Source of the DNA: Nitrospirota bacterium
GTDB taxonomy: Bacteria; Nitrospirota; UBA9217
NCBI GenBank assembly: GCA_013334545.1
Contig: JAAXXJ010000218.1
Location: 1-5,541 of the forward strand
DNA length: 5,541 bases
Direction of reading: 5' to 3'
Part shown: piece after piece, positions 1 through 5,541 of the stretch
How the letters are laid out: each line of letters opens with the position of its first letter
Numbering within the stretch: position 1 is the first letter of the stretch
Translations under genes and position numbers: made by a program
Notes under the pieces: model-generated
Told to the model about the DNA's origin: nothing
The model's database searches: none
What the model saw: only the letters and a program-made list of their open reading frames with translations

Positions 1-1
1 G

Positions 2-235
2 GTCTTCCCGGCCATGGTTACCCAGATGATATCCGTCGGCGAGGCTACCGGCGCCCTGGACAACATGCTCAACAAGATAGCGGACTTCTACGATGAAGAG
101 GTGGACTCGGCCGTGGCGGCCCTCACATCCATGCTGGAACCGATGCTCATGATCTTCCTCGGCACTACCGTCGGTTTCGTTATTATCGCCATGTATATGC
201 CCATATTCCAGATGGGTTCAGCCGTGGGTAAATAG
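2..235 (+). CDS. pilC: Type IV pilus inner-membrane platform protein PilC (GspF family), C-terminal fragment
   Basis: This is the last 77 residues of a protein whose start lies upstream of the window; the frame is open from base 2. The segment FPAMVTQMISVGEATGALD matches the conserved C-terminal part of the second GspF/T2SF domain, where PilC proteins carry a 'vGEeTGaLd' motif. It is followed by a helical stretch (NMLNKIADFYDEEV), a conserved LEPMLMIFLG element, and one hydrophobic membrane helix ending in MYMPIFQMG. In the family, PilC sits in the inner membrane and couples the PilB and PilT motor ATPases to pilin assembly and retraction. Ending in a short tail after 'MGSAVGK' is normal for PilC. 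The following pilS starts 5 bases after the stop, which supports one operon. The internal ATG at base 14 is not the true start. Confidence 0.93.
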   Translation, partial: VFPAMVTQMISVGEATGALDNMLNKIADFYDEEVDSAVAALTSMLEPMLMIFLGTTVGFVIIAMYMPIFQMGSAVGK

Positions 236-240
236 CGCTG

Positions 241-1926
241 GTGAAACAGGAATTTTCGAAAGAAGAATATCTTGCCAGATTAAAATGGTTGATGCTGGGC
301 AGGCTGGTGCTTGCGACGTTCCTGCTCGGCAGCCTTGTCTTCTTTCAGTATCGTTACCGCATCTATCATTTCCCGGCAGTCTATCTCGTTTATTTCTCCA
401 TCGCCGTCTATACGATCACTGGCATCCATTGGTATCTCATCAAACGTTTCACCAACCTGCCGGTCCTCGCGTACATCCAGGTCAGCGGCGATATTGCACT
501 GATCACGTGGCTCGTTTCGCTGACCGGAGGCATTGACAGCGGCTTCTCGCTCCTCTACCACGTCACTATCATAGCGGCCAGCATCATCCTGTATCGGCGG
601 GGCGGCTATCTTTCCGCATCGCTTGCCAGCATCCTGTATGGCAGCATGCTGGACATGCAGTACTACAACATCCTGGGCTTCACGCGAAGCCAGAACTTCA
701 CTCCCTTCCAGGTCCTGTATCTCCTGTTCGTTAATATCCTCTCCTTTTATCTCGTGGCGCTCCTGAGCAGTTATCTTTCCGAGCGCCTTCGGAAGACCCG
801 ACAGGAGCTGCAGGAAAAAAGCATGGATTTCGACGACCTCCGGGTCATCCAGGACCATATTCTCCGAAGTGTGGGCAGCGGCATCGTCACGATGAACATG
901 ACCGGCGATATCACCTCATGGAACAATGCGGCCGAGATGATCACCGGCTACCGGTTCGAGGAGGCCCGCGATAAATGGAAATCGATATTCGGTGACGGCA
1001 TCAAAGGGCTCTTCGGGCACACGGACGACCTGAAGGGGCGTCCGGTGCGGTTCGAAGGACAGATCGTCAAACGGGACGGCAATAATGCGATCCTTGGCTT
1101 CACCGCGTCGCTCCTCAAGGACGACCGGGATGACGTCCGCGGCATCATCCTTACGTTCCAGGACATCACCCGGCTGATCGAGATGGAAGACCAGATGCGC
1201 CGGCAGGAGCGGCTTGCGACGGTAGGGAGCCTCGCAGCCGGCATCGCGCACGAGATCCGCAATCCCCTTGCATCCCTCAGCGGCTCGATCCAGATGCTTC
1301 AGGAAGAGCTCGACCTGAAAGGGGACCAAAAGCACCTCATGGACATCGTCCTTCGGGAAACGGACCGGCTGAACACGATCATCACCGAGTTCCTGGATTA
1401 CGCTCGGCCCCGATCGAACCAGCGGGAACGATTGGCCCTCGATGCTGTCGTGAATGAGACGATCGAGCTCTTCAAGAACAGCAGGATCTTCCGTGCCGGG
1501 ATCTCGATACGCTGTGAGGTCGCACCAAACTTGGCCGTCACCGGAGATCCGCAGCGTCTTCGCCAGGTGTTCTGGAACCTCCTCATCAATGCCGCTCAGG
1601 CGATCAACGATGGAGGGTCCATAGTCCTCTCAGCTGCCCCCGGGATCGATGACCGGTCAGATGAGGTTATCATATGTGTCTCGGACACCGGAATCGGGAT
1701 CGCAAATGAGCATCTCGAGAACATCTTTGACCCCTTTTTCACTACCAAGACCGATGGGACGGGCCTCGGTCTTGCCATTGTCTATCGGATCATCGAGGAC
1801 CTCGGAGGGTCGATCGATGTGAAGAGCGAGCCTGGCAAGGGGACGATATTCACCATCCGGCTGCCGTTCGAGGAAGTACTGGCACCGGCAGCCTCAAATG
1901 CAGGGCTGCCATTCCCGGGGAGATAA
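241..1926 (+). CDS. pilS: Sensor histidine kinase PilS (type IV pilus two-component system)
   Basis: A 561-residue membrane sensor kinase, predicted to autophosphorylate and pass phosphate to PilR. Six hydrophobic segments lie at about residues 17-36, 44-67, 73-95, 100-118, 121-138 and 154-178, the usual PilS membrane region. A charged, probably coiled-coil linker (180-205) leads to a PAS domain (about 201-312). The HisKA H-box has phospho-acceptor His337 in AAGIAHEIRNP. The ATPase domain shows the N-box (Asn446 and Asn450 in WNLLINAAQ), G1 (DTGIGI, Asp482), F-box (FDPFF, 496-500) and G2 (GTGLGLA, 506-512), so it should be active. The GTG start is chosen because it begins 5 bases after pilC and keeps the charged pre-helix segment. 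No good Shine-Dalgarno precedes it, so translational coupling to pilC is likely. ATG at 292 is the alternative but would cut into helix 1. The name PilS rests on domain layout plus the pilC-pilR context. Confidence 0.92.
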   Translation: MKQEFSKEEYLARLKWLMLGRLVLATFLLGSLVFFQYRYRIYHFPAVYLVYFSIAVYTITGIHWYLIKRFTNLPVLAYIQVSGDIALITWLVSLTGGIDSGFSLLYHVTIIAASIILYRRGGYLSASLASILYGSMLDMQYYNILGFTRSQNFTPFQVLYLLFVNILSFYLVALLSSYLSERLRKTRQELQEKSMDFDDLRVIQDHILRSVGSGIVTMNMTGDITSWNNAAEMITGYRFEEARDKWKSIFGDGIKGLFGHTDDLKGRPVRFEGQIVKRDGNNAILGFTASLLKDDRDDVRGIILTFQDITRLIEMEDQMRRQERLATVGSLAAGIAHEIRNPLASLSGSIQMLQEELDLKGDQKHLMDIVLRETDRLNTIITEFLDYARPRSNQRERLALDAVVNETIELFKNSRIFRAGISIRCEVAPNLAVTGDPQRLRQVFWNLLINAAQAINDGGSIVLSAAPGIDDRSDEVIICVSDTGIGIANEHLENIFDPFFTTKTDGTGLGLAIVYRIIEDLGGSIDVKSEPGKGTIFTIRLPFEEVLAPAASNAGLPFPGR

Positions 1927-1929
1927 GGA
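1925..1929 (+). promoter_or_regulatory. Ribosome binding site deciding the pilR start
   Basis: AAGGA overlaps the pilS stop codon (TAA at 1924-1926) and sits 7 bases before ATG 1937. The frame is also open from an ATG at 1898 inside pilS, but that start has no comparable site and would add 13 residues before the receiver domain. The site supports 1937 as the start and suggests translational coupling between pilS and pilR. Confidence 0.7.
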
Positions 1930-1936
1930 TCGGACC

Positions 1937-3310
1937 ATGAACACGTTGAACAGGATACTCATCGTTGATGATGAACAAAGCATGCGGGAGCTGCTCTCGA
2001 TCATGCTTCGCAAGGAGGGCTATGAGGTGGTCACTGCCGATAACGGCGCGAAGGCCCTCAAGGCCGTCCAGAGCGACATCTTCGACCTCGTCATCACTGA
2101 TCTGAAGATGCCGCAGATGGACGGCATGACGCTCCTCAAGGAGGTCAAAGAGTCGTCACCGGACACCATCGTGATCATCGTCACGGCATTCGGGACCACG
2201 GAAGGAGCCGAGAAGGCGCGGCTCCTCGGGGCCTACGATTATATCGGCAAACCGTTCAATAATGACGAGATCAAGCTGGTTATCCAGAACGCCCTTGAAA
2301 AAGGTCACCTGCGGAAAGAGAACATCCTTCTCAAGCGCGAGATCGAATCGCGCACGGGTTTCGAGAACTTCATCGGGAAAAGCGAGCCCATGCAGAGGAT
2401 CTTCTCGCTCATCCGCCAGGTCGCCGACACGAAGAGCACAGTCCTCATCACGGGTGAAAGCGGCACAGGCAAGGAGCTGGTCGCCCGGGCGCTGCATGCA
2501 CAGGGCTCACGAAATGCCCGACCGTTCGTCACGGTCAACTGCGGTGCCCTGCCGGAAACCCTGTTGGAGAGCGAGCTCTTTGGTTACATGAAGGGATCGT
2601 TCACCGGAGCTGCTGCGAACAAGCAAGGCCTGTTCGAAACAGCCAACGGCGGTACGATCTTCCTGGACGAGATCAGCACCATGACGCCGGCGCTTCAAGT
2701 CAAATTGCTGAGGGTCCTCCAGGAGCGGGAATTCAAGCGGGTCGGAGGTACGGCAGATATCAAGGTTGATGTCCGCGTCATTGCGGCGACCAACCGGGAC
2801 CTTCTCGCCGATGTGAACAAGGGCCTTTTCCGCGAGGACCTCTTCTACCGTCTCAACGTCATGCCGATCCATCTGCCGCCTCTTCGGGAGAGGAAAGATG
2901 ACATTCCGCTCCTGATCAACTATTTCCTGAAAAAATCCTCCTCAGGTCGCGAACCCAAGAAGATCTCTTCCGAAGCCATGAACCGGCTCGTGAGTCACCG
3001 ATGGCCCGGCAACGTCCGGGAGCTCGAGAATACCGTCGAGAGGTTGAACATCCTCGCGTCGGGTGATACGATCATGATTGAACATATTCCTGATAGCATA
3101 ACATCGATCGCTCCCAGTCCAGAACTCATTCCTTTCGACATCCCGGAGTCGGGGATCGACCTCGAAAGCCTGCTCCAGAACGCGGAGCGAACAATGCTGT
3201 ACAAGGCCCTGGACAAGGCAAACGGCGTTAAGACTGACGCGGCAAAGCTGCTGGGGCTTTCTTTCCGGTCATTCCGGCACCGCCTCCAGAAATACGAGCA
3301 ATCCTCCTAA
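1937..3310 (+). CDS. pilR: Sigma-54-dependent response regulator PilR (NtrC family)
   Basis: A 457-residue activator with the full NtrC architecture. The receiver domain (about 5-120) has acidic pocket Asp11/Asp12, phospho-acceptor Asp55 (LVITDLKMP), Thr83 and Lys105. The AAA+ sigma-54 interaction domain (about 145-385) has Walker A GESGTGKE (173-180), the sigma-54-contacting loop as GSFTGA (220-225), Walker B IFLDE (241-245) and the FYRLNV and LPPLRERKDD motifs. The Fis-type helix-turn-helix is at about 415-453 (TDAAKLLGLSFRSFRHRLQKY). Serine at the second position of the GAFTGA loop is a known variant, including in PilR proteins, and does not imply loss of function. Phosphorylated by PilS, it should act on sigma-54 promoters, classically that of pilA, but no such site or pilin gene is visible here. 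The longer start at 1898 is rejected for lack of a ribosome site. Assignment as PilR rather than another NtrC-like regulator rests on the adjacent pilS and pilC. Confidence 0.93.
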   Translation: MNTLNRILIVDDEQSMRELLSIMLRKEGYEVVTADNGAKALKAVQSDIFDLVITDLKMPQMDGMTLLKEVKESSPDTIVIIVTAFGTTEGAEKARLLGAYDYIGKPFNNDEIKLVIQNALEKGHLRKENILLKREIESRTGFENFIGKSEPMQRIFSLIRQVADTKSTVLITGESGTGKELVARALHAQGSRNARPFVTVNCGALPETLLESELFGYMKGSFTGAAANKQGLFETANGGTIFLDEISTMTPALQVKLLRVLQEREFKRVGGTADIKVDVRVIAATNRDLLADVNKGLFREDLFYRLNVMPIHLPPLRERKDDIPLLINYFLKKSSSGREPKKISSEAMNRLVSHRWPGNVRELENTVERLNILASGDTIMIEHIPDSITSIAPSPELIPFDIPESGIDLESLLQNAERTMLYKALDKANGVKTDAAKLLGLSFRSFRHRLQKYEQSS

Positions 3311-3335
3311 GTTCCTCTAACTACAGAGTTTATTA

Positions 3336-3364
3336 TTGCAAATCCGGTGTAATTCCGATAGAAT
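3336..3364 (+). promoter_or_regulatory. Predicted sigma-70-type promoter for the ubiD-family gene
   Basis: TTGCAA (3336-3341) and TAGAAT (3359-3364) are separated by exactly 17 bases. They match the -35 and -10 consensus at four and five of six positions. Transcription would start near 3371, giving a leader of about 115 bases. The site lies in the relatively AT-rich spacer after pilR, which fits separate transcription of the downstream decarboxylase gene. It is a motif match only. Confidence 0.5.
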
Positions 3365-3372
3365 TGAAAGTC

Positions 3373-3390
3373 CCTGCAGCAATCTGCAGG
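3373..3390 (+). promoter_or_regulatory. Perfect hairpin at the predicted 5' end of the ubiD-family transcript
   Basis: CCTGCAG (3373-3379) and CTGCAGG (3384-3390) form a 7-bp stem around a CAAT loop. There is no T-run after it (AAATCTTCG follows), so it is a poor intrinsic terminator for the pil operon. Its placement about 2 bases after the predicted transcription start suggests a 5'-end-stabilising or regulatory leader hairpin, or an operator-like palindrome. The inverted repeat is directly visible; its role is inference. Confidence 0.4.
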
Positions 3391-3486
3391 AAATCTTCGA
3401 TTCTCAGCGTAGTGTGTTTATCCTGATCGCTCGCTGACACCGCGGCAGGCTGCGGGGGCAAGCGTTCGATCCCGGTTTCATCTCCT

Positions 3487-4956
3487 ATGGCATACGAGAA
3501 CATACGGGACTTCATAGCGATCCTGGAGCAGCAGGGCGAGCTCGTCCGCATCAAGACCGAGGTTGACGCCGTGCTTGAGATCGCGGAGATAACGGACCGG
3601 ATCTCCAAGGAACAGGGAGCAGCGAACAGGGCCCTGCTGTTCGAGCGCGTGAAGGGATCGCAATTTCCCGTTCTCACCAACGCCTTCGGGTCCATGAAAC
3701 GCATGTGCCTCGCCCTGGAGGTCCAGAGCCTTGATGACATCGGCCAGAGGGTCCGAGAGATCGTAGACCCGGCCAACCTCTTTCCAAAGCCTGGCGCCGG
3801 CATCATGGACAAGCTCCAGATGCTCCCGAAGCTCGCCGAGCTTTCGAACTTCTTCCCGAAGACCGTGAAAAAGGCCCCGTGCCAGGAGGTCGTCCTCACC
3901 GGTGATCAGGTCGACCTGGCAACAATCCCCGTGCTCCAGTGCTGGCCTGGAGACGGCGGCAGGTTCATCACGCTGCCCATGGTCTGCACGGTCGACCCGG
4001 CGACGAAGATCACCAACGTGGGAATGTACCGCATGCAGGTATTCGATCACCAGACCACAGGCATGCATTGGCACAAACATAAGGATGGCGCCCGCCATTA
4101 CCAGCATTACGAAGCTGCGGGGAAGCGGATGGAGGTGGCCGTTGCGATCGGCGGTGATCCTGCCATCATTTACGCCTCGACAGCGCCGCTGCCGCCGGCC
4201 ATTGGTGAATATGTGTTCGCGGGATTCCTCCGGCAGCAGTCCCTGGAGGTCGTTCAGTGCAGGACCATAGATGTCCGGGTGCCTGCACAGGCCGAGTTTG
4301 TCCTGGAGGGGTTCGTCGATCCGGGAGAACGGAGACGGGAAGGGCCGTTCGGTGACCATACCGGATACTACTCGGAGGCCGACGACTATCCCGTGTTCCA
4401 TATTACGGCTGTCACGCGCCGGAAGGACGCCATCTACCCGGCCACTCTCGTGGGACGTCCGCCCCAAGAGGATGCCTATCTGGGCAAGGCGACAGAGCGC
4501 ATTTTCCTGCCGCTGCTGCAGATGGTTGCCCCTGATATCCTTGACATGGACATGCCTGTCGAGGGCGTGTTCCATAACAATGTCATCGTCAAGATCCGCA
4601 AAAGGTATGCCGGCCATGGGAAGAAAGTGCTCCACACAATTTGGGGAACAGGCATGCTGATGCTGTCCAAGTTCGTCATCGTTTGCGATGAGGATGTCAA
4701 CATCCACGACTACTCCGAGGTGACCTGGAAAGTCATGAACCACGTTGACCCGCAGCGGGACGTGGTCATCACCGACGGACCGCTCGACATCCTCGATCAT
4801 TCCTGTCCGCAGATCGGCTTCGGCGGCAAGATGGGCATCGATGCTACACGCAAAGGACCGGGAGAGGGTTTTGCCCGGCCATGGCCGGACGAGATAACGA
4901 TGGACCCTGGTGTGCGCAAGCGCGTGGAAGAGCGCTGGAAGGAATACGGGTTCTAG
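3487..4956 (+). CDS. UbiD-family decarboxylase (4-hydroxy-3-polyprenylbenzoate decarboxylase-like), prenylated-FMN dependent
   Basis: A 489-residue protein, close in length to E. coli UbiD and resembling it along its length, for example EGPFGDHTGYYSE, LVGRPPQEDAYLG, YAGHGKKV, KFVIVCDEDVN and GGKMGIDAT. By motif comparison with UbiD and Fdc1 I place the metal/phosphate ligands at Asn177 and Glu241 (with His198 a candidate) and the catalytic Arg-Glu-acid triad at Arg182, Glu285 and Asp290; the 5-residue Glu-Asp spacing fits the family. It should reversibly (de)carboxylate an aromatic or alpha,beta-unsaturated acid in the cytoplasm, using prenylated FMN made by a UbiX enzyme. The substrate may be a quinone precursor but cannot be fixed from sequence. 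ATG 3487 is the only plausible start: an in-frame stop lies at 3424 with no ATG, GTG or TTG between, and MAYENIRDFIAILEQQGEL is the normal family N-terminus. The Shine-Dalgarno is weak. No ubiX or ubiA is nearby, so I leave the symbol empty. Confidence 0.93.
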   Translation: MAYENIRDFIAILEQQGELVRIKTEVDAVLEIAEITDRISKEQGAANRALLFERVKGSQFPVLTNAFGSMKRMCLALEVQSLDDIGQRVREIVDPANLFPKPGAGIMDKLQMLPKLAELSNFFPKTVKKAPCQEVVLTGDQVDLATIPVLQCWPGDGGRFITLPMVCTVDPATKITNVGMYRMQVFDHQTTGMHWHKHKDGARHYQHYEAAGKRMEVAVAIGGDPAIIYASTAPLPPAIGEYVFAGFLRQQSLEVVQCRTIDVRVPAQAEFVLEGFVDPGERRREGPFGDHTGYYSEADDYPVFHITAVTRRKDAIYPATLVGRPPQEDAYLGKATERIFLPLLQMVAPDILDMDMPVEGVFHNNVIVKIRKRYAGHGKKVLHTIWGTGMLMLSKFVIVCDEDVNIHDYSEVTWKVMNHVDPQRDVVITDGPLDILDHSCPQIGFGGKMGIDATRKGPGEGFARPWPDEITMDPGVRKRVEERWKEYGF

Positions 4957-5169
4957 CGATCTGACCTATCGCGGGACCGCTCCTTTCTGCATCTACCTCG
5001 CCCGTGATGGAAGCTCCGCGACCCGCGACCTGCAACGCTGACTCCTATGTTATGGATCATCTCCTTCTTGAGTGGGCGAAAAGCTCGTTGATATCAACCA
5101 AAACAGCACGATTCTAGTTATTTTGCCTGGTTACTTGTGGATTTTTGCACATTCCGTTCGCGTCCTGAA
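4957..5169. other. Gene-free spacer after the ubiD-family gene
   Basis: I see no credible coding region or RNA gene here. A GTG-initiated frame from 5072 runs into the hairpin region and has no family resemblance or ribosome site. A weak 5-bp inverted repeat overlaps the ubiD-family stop (GCGAT 4956-4960 with ATCGC 4968-4972), without a T-tract. A perfect 12-base palindrome lies at 5087-5098. The last 80 or so bases are more AT-rich than the genes, in contrast to the GC-rich structured block that follows. Confidence 0.6.
5087..5098. repeat. Perfect 12-base palindrome
   Basis: GTTGATATCAAC reads the same on both strands. It sits in a locally AT-rich stretch about 70 bases before the first large hairpin. 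It could be a dimeric protein binding site, but no promoter or gene start is tied to it, so no role is assigned. Confidence 0.35.
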
Positions 5170-5293
5170 TGAAATTTCTGACCCGTCTAAGGCCACGTCC
5201 GCTCGCCCGCGCAAACTCGGCCTACGGCCTCAGACATGCGCGTTCGCCCTGAGGGACGCTGCCTTAGGCCAAGACGGGTGCCCAGAAATTTCA
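5170..5293 (+). repeat. Large imperfect hairpin element 1, carrying the AACTC...TCAGACA apical motif
   Basis: A 124-base inverted repeat that folds end to end. Stems from outside in are 5170-5180 with 5283-5293 (11 bp, TGAAATTTCTG), 5181-5187 with 5273-5279 (7 bp), 5188-5193 with 5261-5266 (6 bp), 5196-5200 with 5254-5258 (5 bp) and 5208-5213 with 5237-5242 (6 bp, CGCGCA). The tip (5214-5236) is AACTC, a 4-bp stem GGCC/GGCC closed by TAC, then TCAGACA. The bulges are GCC at 5280-5282 and six bases at 5267-5272. The word TCGCCC occurs on both sides of the internal loop (5203-5208 and 5244-5249). About 39 pairs in total make chance unlikely. It may be a structured RNA, a repeat of REP or MITE type, or a DNA hairpin recognised by an enzyme. 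No transposase gene is visible. Confidence 0.7.
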
Positions 5294-5334
5294 CCTGCAC
5301 CCAGCGATGACGAGTGCGATAGCGCGAGTGCAGG
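5294..5334 (+). repeat. Small hairpin between the two large elements
   Basis: CCTGCAC (5294-5300) pairs with GTGCAGG (5328-5334), a 7-bp perfect stem starting immediately after hairpin 1 ends. The 27-base loop includes CGAGTGC at 5311-5317, repeated directly at 5325-5331. It looks like a further module of the same structured block rather than a terminator, since no T-run follows. Confidence 0.45.
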
Positions 5335-5380
5335 GTGTAGGGCCGCTCCCGGGACGTGCGGGGTTGGGGGTTAAACCCAT

Positions 5381-5497
5381 GCGAAAATCTAGGCAGGCGA
5401 CCGAGTACGAGGGTGAAGCATTTCGGATGTCTGAGCCCGCAGGGCGAGTTTCCGAAATGTACCGAGGACGACCGAGCATGCCGTAAAGGATTTTCGC
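5381..5497 (-). repeat. Large hairpin element 2, carrying the same apical motif on the minus strand
   Basis: A 117-base inverted repeat. The outer stem is GCGAAAATC (5381-5389) with its complement at 5489-5497 (9 bp). Next come GGCA (5392-5395) with TGCC (5479-5482), a large internal loop, then CATTTCGGA (5419-5427) with TCCGAAATG (5451-5459), 9 bp. On the minus strand the tip (5450 to 5428) reads AACTC, a 4-bp stem GCCC/GGGC closed by TGC, then TCAGACA, matching hairpin 1 outside the stem. CGACCGAG occurs on both sides of the internal loop (5398-5405 and 5469-5476). I believe similar blocks are common as intergenic repeats in proteobacteria and are often mis-annotated as small proteins, but that is memory and not checked. 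Confidence 0.7.
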
Positions 5498-5517
5498 CGG
5501 GTGCCCTTCTTGGGTCA

Positions 5518-5541
5518 CCTTTCTTGGGCACACAAGAAAGG
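5518..5541 (+). repeat. Perfect inverted repeat cut by the window end
   Basis: CCTTTCTTG (5518-5526) pairs with CAAGAAAGG (5533-5541), a 9-bp perfect stem around a GGCACA loop. The match runs to the last base, so the stem may extend beyond the window. A related word, CCTTCTTGGGT (5505-5515), precedes CCTTTCTTGGGC (5518-5529). This may be the terminal repeat or next module of the structured block. A terminator role cannot be judged because the sequence after the stem is missing. Confidence 0.5.

Noticed and set aside
1898..1936. Upstream ATG giving PilR 13 extra residues
   Set aside because: It lies inside pilS with no ribosome site. ATG 1937 has AAGGA at ideal spacing and starts right before the receiver domain.
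3315..3337. Possible intrinsic terminator after pilR (CTCT/AGAG stem followed by TTTATTATT)
   Set aside because: The stem is only 4 bp of mixed pairs, too weak to support a terminator call despite the T-rich tail.
3478..4800. A 440-residue open frame on the minus strand opposite the UbiD-family gene
   Set aside because: It is a shadow of a gene with clear family motifs on the + strand. Its translation is rich in His, Asp and Arg with no recognisable domain.
4956..4972. Possible terminator at the ubiD-family stop (GCGAT/ATCGC)
   Set aside because: A 5-bp stem with no T-run after it; not distinguishable from chance.
5170..5293. Integron attC site
   Set aside because: The fold is long and imperfect like some attC sites, but the expected GTTRRRY and RYYYAAC boxes at the ends are missing and no cassette gene is present.
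5351..5370. G-quadruplex candidate
   Set aside because: Only three separated G-runs of three or more occur, so a standard four-run quadruplex is not supported.
5072..5374. A 100-residue + strand frame starting with GTG
   Set aside because: It runs through hairpin 1, has no ribosome site and no domain, and its second half is low-complexity residue use typical of translated GC-rich repeats.
5187..5533. Two minus-strand frames of 114 and 80 residues across the hairpin block
   Set aside because: They follow the inverted repeats exactly and lack any domain or start signal. Predicted proteins of this kind are likely repeat translations annotated by mistake.
5170..5541. CRISPR array
   Set aside because: There are no regularly spaced direct repeats; the structure consists of distinct inverted repeats.

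Overview
The window looks like a chromosomal segment of a moderately GC-rich, free-living Gram-negative bacterium. A type IV pilus module of the pilC-pilS-pilR type, combined with a UbiD-family decarboxylase, is best known from deltaproteobacteria (Geobacter, Syntrophobacter and relatives) and also occurs in Nitrospirota. The sequence alone does not let me choose between them.

Bases 1-3310 hold the end of a type IV pilus operon, all on the + strand and tightly packed: the C-terminal tail of the inner-membrane platform protein PilC, the membrane sensor kinase PilS (5-base gap) and the sigma-54-activating response regulator PilR (10-base gap, with a Shine-Dalgarno overlapping the pilS stop). 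PilS should phosphorylate PilR at Asp55, and PilR should then drive sigma-54 promoters, classically that of the major pilin. No pilin gene or sigma-54 site lies in the window.

Bases 3311-3486 are a spacer with a good sigma-70-like promoter and a perfect hairpin that would sit at the extreme 5' end of the resulting transcript. Bases 3487-4956 encode a complete UbiD-family, prenylated-FMN-dependent decarboxylase, probably for a quinone precursor or another aromatic acid. It appears to be its own transcription unit, unrelated to pili.

Bases 4957-5541 contain no convincing gene. The first 200 or so are plain spacer. From about 5170 to the window end the DNA is a dense set of foldable modules: a 124-base imperfect hairpin, a small hairpin, a second 117-base hairpin, and a perfect inverted repeat cut by the window edge. 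The two large hairpins share a 23-base apical motif in opposite orientations, with a compensated stem change. Each also repeats one word on both strands of its internal loop. This structured, apparently non-coding repeat region is the part most worth following up.
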